Of a stretch of DNA of 20,000 bases, positions 1-9,982 are shown piece by piece (within the stretch, counting starts at the first letter, position 1; each line of letters begins with the position of its first letter). This DNA comes from Symbiodinium natans (Eukaryota > Sar > Dinophyceae > Suessiales > Symbiodiniaceae). Made by a program: the position numbers and the translations under genes. The DNA lies in the NCBI GenBank assembly GCA_905221605.1, contig CAJNDS010001269.1, positions 357,501 through 377,500 of the forward strand. Direction: 5' to 3'. The notes below the pieces were generated by a model. That model did no database searches, had not been told where the DNA came from, and was given only the letters and a program-made list of their open reading frames with translations.

Positions 1-2
1 GC

Positions 3-59
<57 letters not shown>

Positions 60-233
60 TGTGTGTGTGTGTGTGTGTGGGTCGTGCGTTTGTGTGTGTG
101 GTGTGTGGTGTGCGTGCATGTGTGTGTGTGTGTGGTGCGTGCGCGTGGCGTGCGTGCGTGTGCGTGTGCGTGTGCGTGTGCGTGTGCGTGTGCGTGTGCG
201 TGTGCGTGTGCGTGTGCGTGTGCGTGTGCGTGT

Positions 234-308
<75 letters not shown>

Positions 309-371
309 GGTGTGTGGGTGTGTGTGTGTGTGTGTGTGTCGGCGTGTGTCTCTGTGTGTGTGTGTGTGCGT
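1..371. repeat. GT-rich microsatellite with a (GTGTGC)n block
   Basis: An almost pure (GT)n tract, interrupted at about 57-160. It contains about a dozen GTGTGC hexamers at 157-231, returns to (GT)n at 239-300, then has GGGT-rich units at 299-320. The alternating purine-pyrimidine sequence, especially the GC-containing hexamers, can adopt Z-DNA. Reading frames here encode only CV, RV or CA dipeptides and are not genes. The tract is cut by the window start. Confidence 0.97.
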
Positions 372-1545
372 GCCTTCAGCTGTTTAACATCTGGTTGATG
401 TCGGCAATGTAGGCTTAGCTGCCTGAGCGTTGGCTCCGGAGACCCCAATTGTTTCGGCCTGGAACGCGACAGCCGCTGGCTGCAGTCCTGTGCAATACCT
501 CTGCAAGAGGTTCTCGCAGTTCCGGCATTCACTGGCAGCCAGGAAAGTTGCAAGCAATCTGCAGGCATACGTGACAGCAATTCTGACGCAGCGTCCACAG
601 CTGTCCACTGGATTCACGGCACGAAATCGAAGCAGCTCTGTACACATGTTCTATAATACAAAACTTTGCGAAAGGACTAGTAAGTTCAGCTGTAATTATG
701 CTAACTAGCAGGACAACCAGACTGACTGGTTCGTAAGGGACATACAGCTACCGTGAAGCTCTGGTCCACCAAGGCGAGTGGTACGATGAAATGTGGTTCT
801 ACTGAGGTCGCAGTGCTTGAGCATTCTTCAAAGGCCTTGGAGTGTGGGAACCCTCCCAAAACGTGAAGGTACGCAAGGAGGGGGCCTGTTGTTATTTGCT
901 GAGTTTTCAGGGCCCGTAACTTGGGCTACAAGAAGTATGAGCGGAGTTATGAAAGGGCCCAAAACTTGGTTGCAAGGATCGTTGATCAAGTTATAGATCC
1001 CTTGGCTTGTAAAGATGTAGTAATTGCACTGGCTCTTGCCTACTGTATCCTCACAACCCGCTAAGCCAAGATTGGACGAGCGCCAGAGGTGCTCCACGTC
1101 TGGATGTTTGAAACCGGAGCCAACACGTCGCAATTGTCAAGCCTAGAAACCTTGTACCGCAACAATGCGCTAAAAACAGAATAAGAATTAAGGTACACTT
1201 CCATTGCGGGGTAAAGGCTTACCCTCGAGCTTGAAAGCGATTACAAGTTGGACATTGAGCGACGCCCAGGACCCCTCGAAACCACCTTGACCTAACCCAG
1301 ACTGGTCCATTTGTCCATTTGTGCTGCTGTTAGAGGGTTTGGGGTGCCTCAGTCCAAGGTCGTGCTAGAAATGGACCCTCTAGGAAAGGCAGAGAAGCGT
1401 CAGAGACCATTGGTGCCAGTGAGCCTCATCTCAGCACTTGAGCAAGCCCTAAAAAGTAACACCCTGGCTCTAAACACGGGATTAGCGTCGGGTTTAGCGT
1501 TTAGGGAATAGGGTTTAGGGGCAAAGTATAATGTTAACCTCACAT
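372..1545. other. unique sequence, no recognised gene
   Basis: Mixed composition with no long repeat. The minus strand at 384-647 is open and gives a protein-like peptide (..SECRNCENLLQRYC..), but the plus strand is open over nearly the same bases and neither matches a family I know. A short degenerate telomeric patch lies at 1480-1520. Confidence 0.5.
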
Positions 1546-1546
1546 C

Positions 1547-1708
1547 TATAAATGGGGTGGCAACTGTAATATTCGCCGGGCCAGAGGGGCTCAGCCGAAG
1601 ACTACTTTCCATTACGGGAGGTTTTCGGGCCGATGTGTGTAAACAAGTCTATATAGGGGGTCCGGTGAAAATAATAATGGGGTGACAACAGTAATATTTG
1701 GCCGGCCA
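1547..1708 (+). repeat. two copies of a 37-bp dispersed motif
   Basis: The segments at 1547-1583 and 1671-1708 share AAT.ATGGGGTG.CAAC.GTAATATT and a GCCGGGCCA/GCCGGCCA end. A third, more divergent copy is at 2259-2294. The spacing of the first two is 124 bases. Probably remnants of a duplicated segment or a short mobile element; no function is visible. Confidence 0.6.
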
Positions 1709-1785
1709 GGAATCAGAAATTTTACTTGCAGAGAAGAAATTTCGAGCTCCGAGGCTCTAGAGAAGCAGATCTCGTTTGAGATTGC

Positions 1786-2090
1786 TTGTCTTGTGAGATT
1801 GCTGCAGCTCCAGAGCTGCGAGAAACTGCTGCTTCAGGCCTGTTTCTTCAGAGAAGCAGGTGCCTCTTGAGATTGCTGCAGCTCCAGAGCTGCGAGAAGC
1901 TGCTGCTTCAGGCCTGTTTCTTCAGAGAAGCAGGTGCCTCTTGAGATTGCTGCAGCTCCAGAGCTGCGAGAAACTGCTGCTTCAGGCCTGTTTCTTCAGA
2001 GAAGCAGGTGCCTCTTGAGATTGCTGCAGCTCCAGAGCTGCGAGAAACTGCTGCTTCAGGCCTCTTTCTTCAGAGGAGCAGGTGTTCCTC
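1786..2090 (+). repeat. 74-bp minisatellite, four copies
   Basis: Copies start at about 1790, 1866, 1940 and 2014 with an exact 74-base step (the first is 76). Each unit carries GAGATTGCTGCAGCTCCAG, GAGAAACTGCTGCTTCAGGC and TTTCTTCAGAGAAGCAGG. A partial, more diverged unit precedes it at about 1758-1786. Copies differ at only a few bases, so the expansion is recent. The period is not a multiple of three, so the array cannot be a repeated protein domain. Confidence 0.95.
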
Positions 2091-2109
2091 TAAGGCTTCA
2101 GATAAACGT

Positions 2110-2501
2110 CCCTGAAGCTGAAGACTTCAGCCTTCGGGTCTTGGAATTCAGGAAACCGCCAGAGGTCTGAAAGCAAGGTTTCTTTACTAAAATCCTTATC
2201 TGCCGGGGCTCGAAAACAAGTCCGGAAAGGGTACCCCTTATGGGCCTCCAAAATGACAATAGTAAATGGGTGGCAATAATAATTTCGGCGAGGGTTGGGG
2301 GGGGGAACCAAGGAAGCCTCAAGTTTAAATAGCTGCCTTTAAGTCTCAAGACAAGAACCCTTAAGCTCAAGACTTCAGGCTTCGGGTCCTGGTCCAAGTC
2401 TCAAGGCAAGAATCCCTGAAGCTTAAGACTTCAGCCTTCGGGTCCTGGAATTCAGGAAGCCGCCAGAGATCTCAAAGCCAGGTTTCCTTACTTAAAACCT
2501 T
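2110..2501 (+). repeat. duplicated segments, 88 bp and 54 bp
   Basis: 2110-2197 and 2414-2501 are direct copies at an offset of 304 bases, sharing CTTCAGCCTTCGGGTC, TGGAATTCAGGAA and CGCCAGAG. A shorter tandem pair is nested inside: 2341-2392 and 2396-2447, sharing AAGTCTCAAG, AAGACTTCAG and TTCGGGTCCTGG. Open frames crossing this part are by-products of the duplication. Confidence 0.85.
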
Positions 2502-2632
2502 TAGACCCCCAGGCCGCAGACCCCAGACCCCAGAATCCTCATTATTGACACCCTCTCTTTTTTTTGACCCGTCCAAACCCCGGGGACCAAAACAAGATTT
2601 GGGGGGGGGGGGGTTATTAAAGCGACGTTAAC

Positions 2633-3010
2633 ATCATAGTTTGGAAAAACCCCCCCCCAAGAACCCCCCCTCCCAGGCTTCATAAAAGTCTGTTTTTTGT
2701 TAGCTGGCTATTGGGCAGCTAATAGCCGCTAATAGCCACACGACCCTTCCGCACTATTAGCTAGCTATTAGCACTGCTGACTGCTATTCGCCAGCTATTT
2801 GCGAACGCAGTCCTGGTTACACGACCCCCCCCCCCAAGCCAACAAGCCGCTAATAGCAGCTATTAGCTGGCGAATAGTCTTCAATTCGCAGGGGTAACAA
2901 AGGCCCAGTCGACGTTGCGCGTTTTAATTAGCAAAAGGCCTGTCGTGCGCAGTAAGGATGGGGGCCTGGGGGGGGGGGGTTGTTGGGGGGGGGCTTTTCC
3001 GAACTATGAT
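2633..3010. mobile_element. MITE-like element with C9-bearing terminal inverted repeats
   Basis: The two ends are inverted copies of 26 bases matching at 24 positions. The left end (2633-2658) reads ATCATAGTT.GGAAAA then C9; the right end (2985-3010) is its complement beginning with G9. Both are flanked outside by AAC (2630-2632 and 3011-3013), a possible 3-bp target duplication. The 378-base body has no open frame, so if mobile it depended on a transposase in trans. It contains the GCTAATAGC palindrome cluster. The superfamily is not assigned. Confidence 0.7.
2701..2880. repeat. cluster of GCTAATAGC / GCTATTAGC inverted repeats
   Basis: About nine exact or one-off copies of GCTAATAGC occur in both orientations, including a perfect foldback GCTAATAGC-A-GCTATTAGC at 2849-2867. 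ACACGACCC also recurs at about 2737 and 2819. The pattern suggests serial duplication within the mobile element and would form several hairpins. Confidence 0.8.
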
Positions 3011-3914
3011 AACATTACTGTAGGAGGGGTTCTATGGAGACCATATTCGTAAACATAGGCTCTTGTATGACATCTTATGACATTACTTTTTTCAAGGGTG
3101 ACACGTGCCAAGAATGAAGGCATTCTCAGAGCCCTAAGCTCCCACCTTAAAAGAACCCAGAACCCCGACGTTTTTGTGTTGCCTCAGAATCCTTGTAAGG
3201 GGTTACAAATAAACAAGGAAGGTTTTTGGGGTTCTTAAGGGAACAATGAGCAGTCTGGTGTAGGAGTCTCCGGGTGTCTGTAGCTGGCTCGGACATAGGA
3301 GCCTCCCTAGGGTATTGGGCTTTCACCTGCGGATATGGGCTTTAGGGTTTCGGATGTAAAGTTTGGGGAGAGGGTCTAGGGCGTAATTACGGGAAGTAGA
3401 ACTGAGCTACTCTGCAATATGATTTCCCCTTTTTCAAGGTACAAGCATACTCTCCAATAACCACAAAATAACCCAATGACCCCCCCGCCCCCCCCCCCAA
3501 TAAACGTCAATAACCGCAACAACCCCCCAAAAGACCCCACGTAGACCCTAAAACAACAAACGCTCAGCTCCAATATCCGACAGGCGGCTATGGCTGCAGC
3601 ATTTCAGAGCACAGTGGCCGGAGGTGGGCGAAGCGCGACGGGCACCAGGTCCTAAATGCTGGGCTTGGAGTTCAGGGCTTGGGCTCTGTAGGGTTTAGGG
3701 AACCTAGCTGGAGTAGCTGAAATACCGTTTAAGAATTGACATTTGCCTTCATGGTGCATCGGTATACATTTTTTCGGTGCGGTAAGCCAAAGACCATGAA
3801 CCCTTGAATTGAAACTCTACATGCGAAGAACTTCATGAAATACTGCGAATCGCCGAGATGCTTCCGAGAGCTCATAGCATCTCTTCACGTGTTCGGAAGC
3901 TGTTGTCTGTTTAC
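3011..3914. other. unique noncoding sequence
   Basis: No gene recognised. It holds a C-rich run at 3480-3498 and isolated telomere-like words near 3340-3380 and 3680-3710. Confidence 0.5.
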
Positions 3915-3995
3915 TGGGTTTAAGGGTTTATAGGGTTTAGAGTTTAAGGTTTAGGATTTCGGGTCTAGGGTCTAGGGTCTATGGTTTAGGGTTTT
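3915..3995 (+). repeat. degenerate TTTAGGG tract
   Basis: About eleven G-strand units, several altered to TCTAGGG or TTTAAGG. The decay suggests an old insertion. Confidence 0.85.
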
Positions 3996-4554
3996 CATGG
4001 CGGCCTCTATGTCCAAAGAAGGCTGGATTTGGGTTCGGGCTGGCCTGGCGGAAGGAAGCTTGCCCTGACTTCCCCGTTCCCAAGGCAATTACAGAATAAA
4101 ACGGGTACCCTTTTTTGGTTTTAAGGGGATAATAATGGAACCCCAACCCTAAGAAAAGGCAAAAACGTGCCTACTCCCAGTCCTAGCACTAAGAGTGCCC
4201 AACGTCATACCCCTTCGTCACGAAAAAGAAAAGGTATACATACACTCACTCCACCACACGACATTGCATAACCACATACATATATGCACCTCTATGAAAT
4301 TTCTGCAAGAGCAACGAAGTACTATAGGGGCCTGTATAATTAGAATAGGTTTTTGGGGGGTTATTATAAAGTATGATTACAAAGGGACCATAAGAAAATA
4401 TTATCAGTAATTCTTCCGACCCCTATAGTCGTGGGCTTTTTGTGGGGAAACCGGTCTGCGGCCCAGGCCAAGATGTTGCTCTCATGGCCCCCGGCCGCGT
4501 CAAAGTGGCCCTCATCCGGCCTTGCGACCCTAGATGCTGACCATCAACACTACA

Positions 4555-4652
4555 TCCTAAACCCTGAACCCTAAACCCTGAACCCAAACCCAAAACCCAA
4601 AACCCGAAACCCTAGACCCTAAACCCCAAACCCTGTATCCTTAACCCTAACT
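4555..4652 (-). repeat. CCCTAAA tract, degenerate
   Basis: About fourteen C-strand heptamers with variants CCCTGAA, CCCAAAA and CCCGAAA. Confidence 0.88.
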
Positions 4653-5450
4653 CCCCTTGCAAACACAACCGCGCACGTGCCACCACGCCGAGCGTTGTGA
4701 AGTTTATCCAACCGCTCAGAGCTGCACATGTATATGCGCCCGCCGCGGTACAAATTACACTAGCCATGTATGTTTTCTGGAGTGCCACATGCTTTCGAGC
4801 TGCCAGATGAACACACCGGAGCCCATCTATGCTTTACACCTTTCTGCCACAAGTCAAGCTACAAACGGACTACATTCGGCGACTCTAATTTTGAACATTT
4901 TCTGGTATCCCTTAAGAGGAGCCTGGCACGGCTCAACAAATAGGGACCCTGTGGTCCAAGCCTTAATTAAATCCTCCGTGAGCCAATAAGTCGCCATACA
5001 ACCTGCTTCGCGAAGGCCAATACATCCAAGAACCTCTCACCCCATCAGAAGTAAACCCGGACACCGGATACCCCTGTCTCACATGACGCGACAAATTTTG
5101 GGACATTTCTCCGGTATAGTCAGCGTCTTTGATTACGGGTTCTTCTCATTCAGGCCACCTCTCGCGGCAACTGCTAGTGGCATCGCAAAACGACGCCCTA
5201 AGGCGCCGAGCCCTTCTCCGACCCCCTTCCCCTCCTTCGGAACCTAAAGGCATAACACTAAATGCGAACTTCCCCCAAATAGGCGTACCTCAAATATACA
5301 CAGCAAAGGTAGTAGAATCCCTGTCTATAAGGACCCTCAAGAAAGTAGGCAGGCCCTAATGATTTACCCTAAATGTCCTGAGGACGGCTGCAAACTTCCG
5401 GAGCCGCAGCTCGACGCGGACGTCTCTGCCTTATTGGGGGCTATGAGGGG
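4653..5450. other. unique sequence with a 110-codon open frame of unknown status
   Basis: Plus-strand 4657-4989 is open for 110 codons but begins at TTG. Its product is rich in Cys, His and Ser and shows no family motif I recognise. Nothing else found here. Confidence 0.35.
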
Positions 5451-5568
5451 TAGGGTTTAGGGCTTAGGGCTTAGGGCTTAGGGTTTAGGGTTTAGGGTTT
5501 AGGGCTTAGGGCTTAGGGCTTAGGGTTTAGGGTTTAGGGTTTAGGGTTTAGGGTTTAGGGTTTAGGGG
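5451..5568 (+). repeat. telomeric array with CTTAGGG/TTTAGGG higher-order pattern
   Basis: About seventeen G-strand heptamers. After the first units, the order is three CTTAGGG, three TTTAGGG, three CTTAGGG, six TTTAGGG. The 42-base block (C3T3) at 5463-5504 is repeated exactly at 5505-5546. Confidence 0.97.
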
Positions 5569-5638
5569 GACGGAATGCCCTGGAGATCCATGCTTCGGCA
5601 TCCCCAAAAAGGAAGTCCTCACTCACCTTGGGGGGCCA

Positions 5639-5664
5639 CCCTAAACCCCAAACCCTAAACCCTA
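5639..5664 (-). repeat. short CCCTAAA tract
   Basis: About four C-strand units, 70 bases after the G-strand array at 5451-5568 and able to pair with it. Confidence 0.85.
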
Positions 5665-6233
5665 CAGACCTCCTGTTCTAGATGGCCCTTCGTCACATAA
5701 CAATAGGGCTTTTCAAGGGCGACAGTTTGAAAAAGACTGCGTGATTCTTGCCGGGAAATACGATTCTAAAATTCCAAAGTTGTAACTGCTGTCGAGGTGC
5801 TCAGTGCATCGAGTTCGACGGCCAGGCCCTCCGAAGGGGTTTTAGGTTTAGAGTTTAGGGTCCCAGGGTTGAGGGTTTTAGGAGTATACCTTTAACTCTT
5901 CGCACAATTTCCCTATTGGGGGGGGGAACAAGGTAGGGTTTGGTGAGTGGGGTCCTCTGGAGTTAGGCGTACATCTCTCCCCAACGCCGCAACTCGAAAC
6001 CCTAATCAACCCAAACAAAAGCCTGCCCTGGGAGGATCTGGCCTTTCTAATTAGACCCCACCTGCACCCCCGGATTGTAGCTTCTGATTTAGGGTGCCTA
6101 CTTTAGTTCTGAAACTGATACGCTCTTCAAGTTAAGTACACCCAAACAGGTGTGAGGCTAGGATGCCTCGGCAGAATGAAGTGCTATACCCCAGAGGCAA
6201 CTCAAGCGCAGGGACATGGAGCTCCAGCTACTT
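5665..6233. other. unique noncoding sequence
   Basis: No gene recognised. A degenerate telomeric patch lies at 5840-5881 and a G-run near 5918-5926. Confidence 0.5.
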
Positions 6234-6367
6234 GGAGGTTCATGGTACTTATTAACCAAGTATAACTGTACATCTGACCCACTTATAAGCCCCTTAAGTG
6301 CCCTAATATGGTTCTAAGTACAGCTATAAGTACAGTTATAATTGGTGAATAAGTACCATGAACCTCC
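6234..6367. mobile_element. foldback MITE-like element, 134 bp
   Basis: The outer 38 bases at 6234-6271 and 6330-6367 are inverted copies matching at 36 positions, beginning GGAGGTTCATGGTACTTATT on each strand. The first 20 bases are perfect. The interior carries further TATAAGTAC-like words. No clear target duplication; a TA at 6229-6230 and 6371-6372 is possible. No coding capacity. Related sequence flanks the telomeric array at 11512-11647. Confidence 0.85.
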
Positions 6368-6669
6368 GATTAATGCTCGAGGGTGCCGAGAGATGTGGGG
6401 ATTTATTCAGAGTTGCGAGTGGAGAGCCAGGATTTCAACCAGGAACCACGTTGCTGCTCTATGGCTCCCAAGAGTGCTACAGCGGAATGGTGTACCCAGA
6501 AATCATACACATTTCATTAGACGTCTAGACCCGCAGAACGTCGAAGTGAGGTAGCTAGCAGCTATCAACAACCCTAAGCCCGAAACTAAAACAGGTTGCT
6601 CCTGTTCTTCGGATCCCTGAGTGCTTCTAGGGCTCTGAAAAGGCAAGGCTCTTTGGGCAACGGAAACCA

Positions 6670-6828
6670 TCACTCTAAGGTTAAGGTGTACAGAGGGGCT
6701 GAGGGCTCGCCAAGGATGAGGGCAATGATCGCCACAATGGTGCTTGCAATTATCTTGCGATCAGTACCCTTGTACAAACAGTCCTTAAACATCGTAAGAG
6801 CAGTGGTAACGACCGTGACGAGAAGACA
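6670..6828 (-). CDS. uncharacterised open frame with a hydrophobic stretch
   Basis: A 52-codon open frame bounded by stops has protein-like composition: a MFKDCLYKGTDRK segment followed by IIASTIVAIIALIL, which could be a membrane helix. No family recognised. The opposite strand is also open here (6596-6835) and also gives a hydrophobic stretch, so the coding strand, if any, is undecided. Confidence 0.15.
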   Translation of the reverse strand, partial: CLLVTVVTTALTMFKDCLYKGTDRKIIASTIVAIIALILGEPSAPLYTLTLE

Positions 6829-6996
6829 TCAATGACACTCACAACAGCTGTGTCACCACCCTAAACCCTCAACCCTAGAGAGTATCATCAATATTTGGAT
6901 AATTTAATCAAGCAATCCGCAGTGGCACGCTCTTAGGATGGCGTACGCTGCGTTGACTCCTTGCTGGGACTCCTCAAGCCTCCTACGCGCCCAGAG

Positions 6997-7104
6997 CCCC
7001 CCTCCCCCCCCCCCCCCCCCCACCCCCTCACCCCCCCGCCCCTCCCCTCCCTCCCCCCTCACCTCCCTCCCCCTGCCCCCTCCCTCGCCCCACCCCCGTC
7101 CCCG
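6997..7104. repeat. polypyrimidine C-rich tract
   Basis: About 108 bases almost entirely C and T, with a C18 run at 7004-7021. The other strand is G-rich. Could form triplex, i-motif or G-quadruplex structures. The proline-rich frame over it is low complexity. Confidence 0.9.
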
Positions 7105-7557
7105 CAACAAAAAAGCAACAAAACTAAACCCTGAACCTACACCAACCTTTCCTTCAAAATCCCCGACCTTCCATGTCAGGTCGTTGCAAGGGATGCCCCT
7201 CCGTGCCTTGTGGAACCAGCTCTCCTCTGTGACCAGGGTGCTGATGGGACTCTCCGTCAGCCCGAAGAGGTTCCTTGAACCCCTAAACCTTAAGCCCCGA
7301 AACCGAGTAATGTAAAACTATACACATGTAATAATCTAATCATGTAGTCATACAATTGAAACATAAAATATGAAAACAAAGCAAATATCAACACTGAAGA
7401 ATTGGGAGCCTGATTCTATTTCCTGTCTGGGCTTGAAAGATGGCTTTATGGGTCTCAGAGGTTTTCGAGGTTCTTGAAATTCTGTGGTCTGGTCTCTCGG
7501 CCAGCACTTGCAAAACAAATGAAACTCACGGAAGCCATGAATGAGACGCCAGGGCAG
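7105..7557. other. unique noncoding sequence
   Basis: No gene recognised. An AT-rich patch lies at about 7310-7390. Confidence 0.5.
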
Positions 7558-7592
7558 TTTAGGGTTTAGGGTTTAGGGTTTCGGGTTTAGGG
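7558..7592 (+). repeat. TTTAGGG tract
   Basis: Five G-strand units, one changed to TTTCGGG. Confidence 0.92.
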
Positions 7593-8044
7593 CCGATGGG
7601 TTCAGGATAGGGGCTTTTGGCCATGCGCGAGATCACCTCCCCATCAAGGGTTTCAGGCTAAGGGTGTCCTGGCCAAAAGACCCATCCCAAGGAGAGCCGA
7701 CTCAGCTGAGGTCAACCTACTGGGCCATAGAATCCTCAAGCAAGATCCCAACTTGTACCGGGCTTGAGTTCAAGAAGACTTCCGGAGCCTTCCGGAACTG
7801 GCTTGGCTAAGACGGGGCCTGTTTATACGGTTCCAGCAATGTGATAGTACATATATAGGGGCTCCTGTGATACAGATTGCGCAACGAAGGGGATGCGTCC
7901 CCGAGATTAAGTAACGGGGATTGCAGAAAAACCTACACATGAAACAAAACAACGAATAGTAAAAGGCGCAGAGTAGTTAGACCTGTGGAACTCTAAAGGA
8001 TCTGAAGATCTAAGGCCCTGAGCTCCGACACCATCCCTAAGCCC
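7593..8044. other. unique noncoding sequence
   Basis: No gene recognised. Confidence 0.5.
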
Positions 8045-8158
8045 TATAGAGCCTACCGGAAGGCTCTAATGTAGTTCCTTTTTGGGGTTAGTTGCAGGGG
8101 ATTCTAGTATGCCACCCCAAAACGGTCCTACGTAGCAGCCTTTTAGGTATAGAGCCTA
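8045..8158. mobile_element. foldback element with possible 11-bp target duplication
   Basis: TATAGAGCCTA occurs at 8045-8055 and again at 8148-8158. Between them, 8063-8089 and 8114-8140 are imperfect inverted arms (CTCTAATGTAGTTCC.. against ..GGTCCTACGTAGCAG), the innermost part TTTTGGGGT / ACCCCAAAA being perfect. A related, inverted copy with a shorter loop lies at about 14151-14215. No coding capacity. Confidence 0.6.
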
Positions 8159-8226
8159 AACCCCAAGCTCGATGTACCAAGCTGCAGCATCGCCTGCAGC
8201 TCCGTCTCCTGAATAACATTGCCAGC
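8143..8226 (-). CDS. possible terminal exon, unassigned
   Basis: Twenty-seven codons ending in TAA follow an acceptor-like CCTACACCCCAACAG|G. The peptide begins AGNVIQETELQAMLQLG. Like the frame at 13742-13930 it has a QET motif reminiscent of a sigma C-terminal helix. The last codons lie in the right arm of the foldback element at 8045-8158, so the tail would be transposon-derived. At most one of the two QET frames can be the end of the AP-4 gene, and both may be chance. Confidence 0.15.
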   Translation of the reverse strand, partial: AGNVIQETELQAMLQLGTSSLGFRLYT

Positions 8227-8343
8227 CTGTTGGGGTGTAGGACGATGTGGGGGCTTTCGAAAATAAGGGACGGTTACTAAAGACCCCTAGATAGCAGGAT
8301 TCCTTTATAAGACGGACCCCAAAAAGGCACCCCTAATTTGGGA

Positions 8344-8356
8344 CCCCCCCCCCCCC
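8344..8356. repeat. C13 homopolymer
   Basis: Uninterrupted C run, one of several in the window. Confidence 0.95.
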
Positions 8357-9623
8357 ATGTAGGACTGTAGGGTTTATAGTGCTTGCACACGGAAGCCTTC
8401 AGGGAGGAAGTTTCCGAAAGTGCTTATGGGAGGCAATCTAGTCTTGGTTGCAGCTTTTGGCTGCAGCTTCCTTACTCAGAAGCCCATGCAACCCAAATGC
8501 GCTAAGGATCTAAAGCTACAGCGTGGAACCACAGCCACAGAGTAGTAGCGCCGAGCACGACCCAAGTAAGCCCCAGGGTTGGCCAGGACACAGGGGGATT
8601 GCGAGTGCATGCATGCGGAATTATGGACTGTGGACACATGTCCTCAAGTAAGTACAGTACGCTGCACATGGATTTGGGGATTTCGGGTTCACCGTGGGCC
8701 GAGGCCTGGCAGGAAGGCCGCAGACGAACCTGAGTAGACTCGAATGCTCTCATGCTAGCGAAATATCAAGCCTGCAAGAATGCGTCGTTGAGGTCATATG
8801 CTGCTAGACGAAAGAGGGCTCAAAGGGGCTTGTAAGAGTACCTAAACCGGGCCCACTCTGGGTCCTAGGCTGTAAACACATGTGCCGTCCCCCCGAGAAA
8901 CTCGAAGCCCGGCGGTTAAACTGGTGGCAGCTGGGATGCTCCCCCTTCCTCTAACAGTCCTTAATAGGGATTATAGTACCGGACTGCTAGTATAACGGGG
9001 AACATCCCAAGGTGGCATGGAAGATAACCCAACCCCCCCTAACGAGGAACCATCAACTCGGAAAACCGATGAAGGCCAAGGACCTACCAGAGCTTCTTTG
9101 TTTTCTCCGATCCGGGGTTGCAGTTTCATGTGTGTACGTAGTCTGACGCGGTGTTGGGAGTAGAGGATGTTTAGTACCCCAATTAACCCCCCCCCAAAAA
9201 AAAAATAACACGGAGAAGCGAACGTGAGAGTCTGCACAGCAGAACCTTAAAAACACAGCACTTGGAAAGGCTTGGAAAATCAGTCCGCCAGGTCGGACAA
9301 TGCTCACCGAAACACACTTCCCGCATGAACCATGCAGACACTAAGAAGCCCAACACTCGAGGAAACGCACAAGCGGAGGACCGACGAAGCCTGGTAAAAC
9401 TGCAATAGTCCTAGAGCCTCCTGCCGCCAGCGCGCGTGGAAGTATGGTCCTTGTGCATAAGCCACGAGTCTGCAGCGCAGCTTTCCCTGCGTTTCTTTCG
9501 GTCTGATGGTCTGAGGAGGCGTTTCACGTCCAAGAGATGAGGACTAAGGGGCACAGGGTGTTGATTGGAGGGTCTCGGAAGGCTTGAAGTGTTTTAGGGC
9601 CTCTGGCTTTGCAAAGGGGAGGT
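8357..9623. other. unique noncoding sequence
   Basis: Over 1.2 kb without a recognised gene. The minus-strand frames at 8502-8753 and 8971-9307 have no family resemblance. A C-then-A run lies at 9187-9205, and a palindromic motif at about 8968-9012 recurs inverted at 14514-14547. Confidence 0.45.
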
Positions 9624-9702
9624 ACCCAAACCCTAAACCCTAACCCCCAAACCCCAACCCCTAAACCCTAAACCTAAACCCCAAACCCCAAACCCTCAAC
9701 CC
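9624..9702 (-). repeat. CCCTAAA tract
   Basis: About eleven C-strand units with CCCCAAA variants. Confidence 0.92.
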
Positions 9703-9928
9703 GGAGCTTAGCATTAGGTACCGTGTGCGTGCACACGAAAGCTCTCTTGGAGCTCTCTCTTCGAGTACCCTACTCTACTAGTTGCTTAAGAACGCCAAAA
9801 CAAATTTTTGAAAAAAGTCCCAAGATTACCCTTATAAGGAAGAATATCTTAAGCAGTTCGTGGTAATGGGGAAACTTCTAGTGAAATGGACCAAGCCAGG
9901 CGCTCCGTTGCCAACTGGGAAGAGAGGA

Positions 9929-9982
9929 GTTTAGGGTTTAGGGTTTAAAGGGTTTGGAGTCTGAGGGTTTAGTGTTTAGGGT
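9929..9982 (+). repeat. degenerate TTTAGGG tract
   Basis: About seven G-strand units, partly disrupted. Confidence 0.85.

Noticed and set aside
5-412. Three overlapping open frames of up to 135 codons
   Set aside because: They translate the GT/GC microsatellite into dipeptide strings; all three plus frames are open because the repeat lacks stops.
1934-2170. Open frame over the 74-bp repeats
   Set aside because: The unit is not a multiple of three, so successive copies are read in different frames; it is a by-product of the minisatellite.
3915-5664. True chromosome end or CRISPR array
   Set aside because: Tracts are short, in both orientations and flanked by unique sequence; there are no spacers of uniform length between identical repeats.
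6938-7315. 125-codon proline-rich frame
   Set aside because: Its core is the C-rich tract at 6997-7104; no conserved domain on either side.
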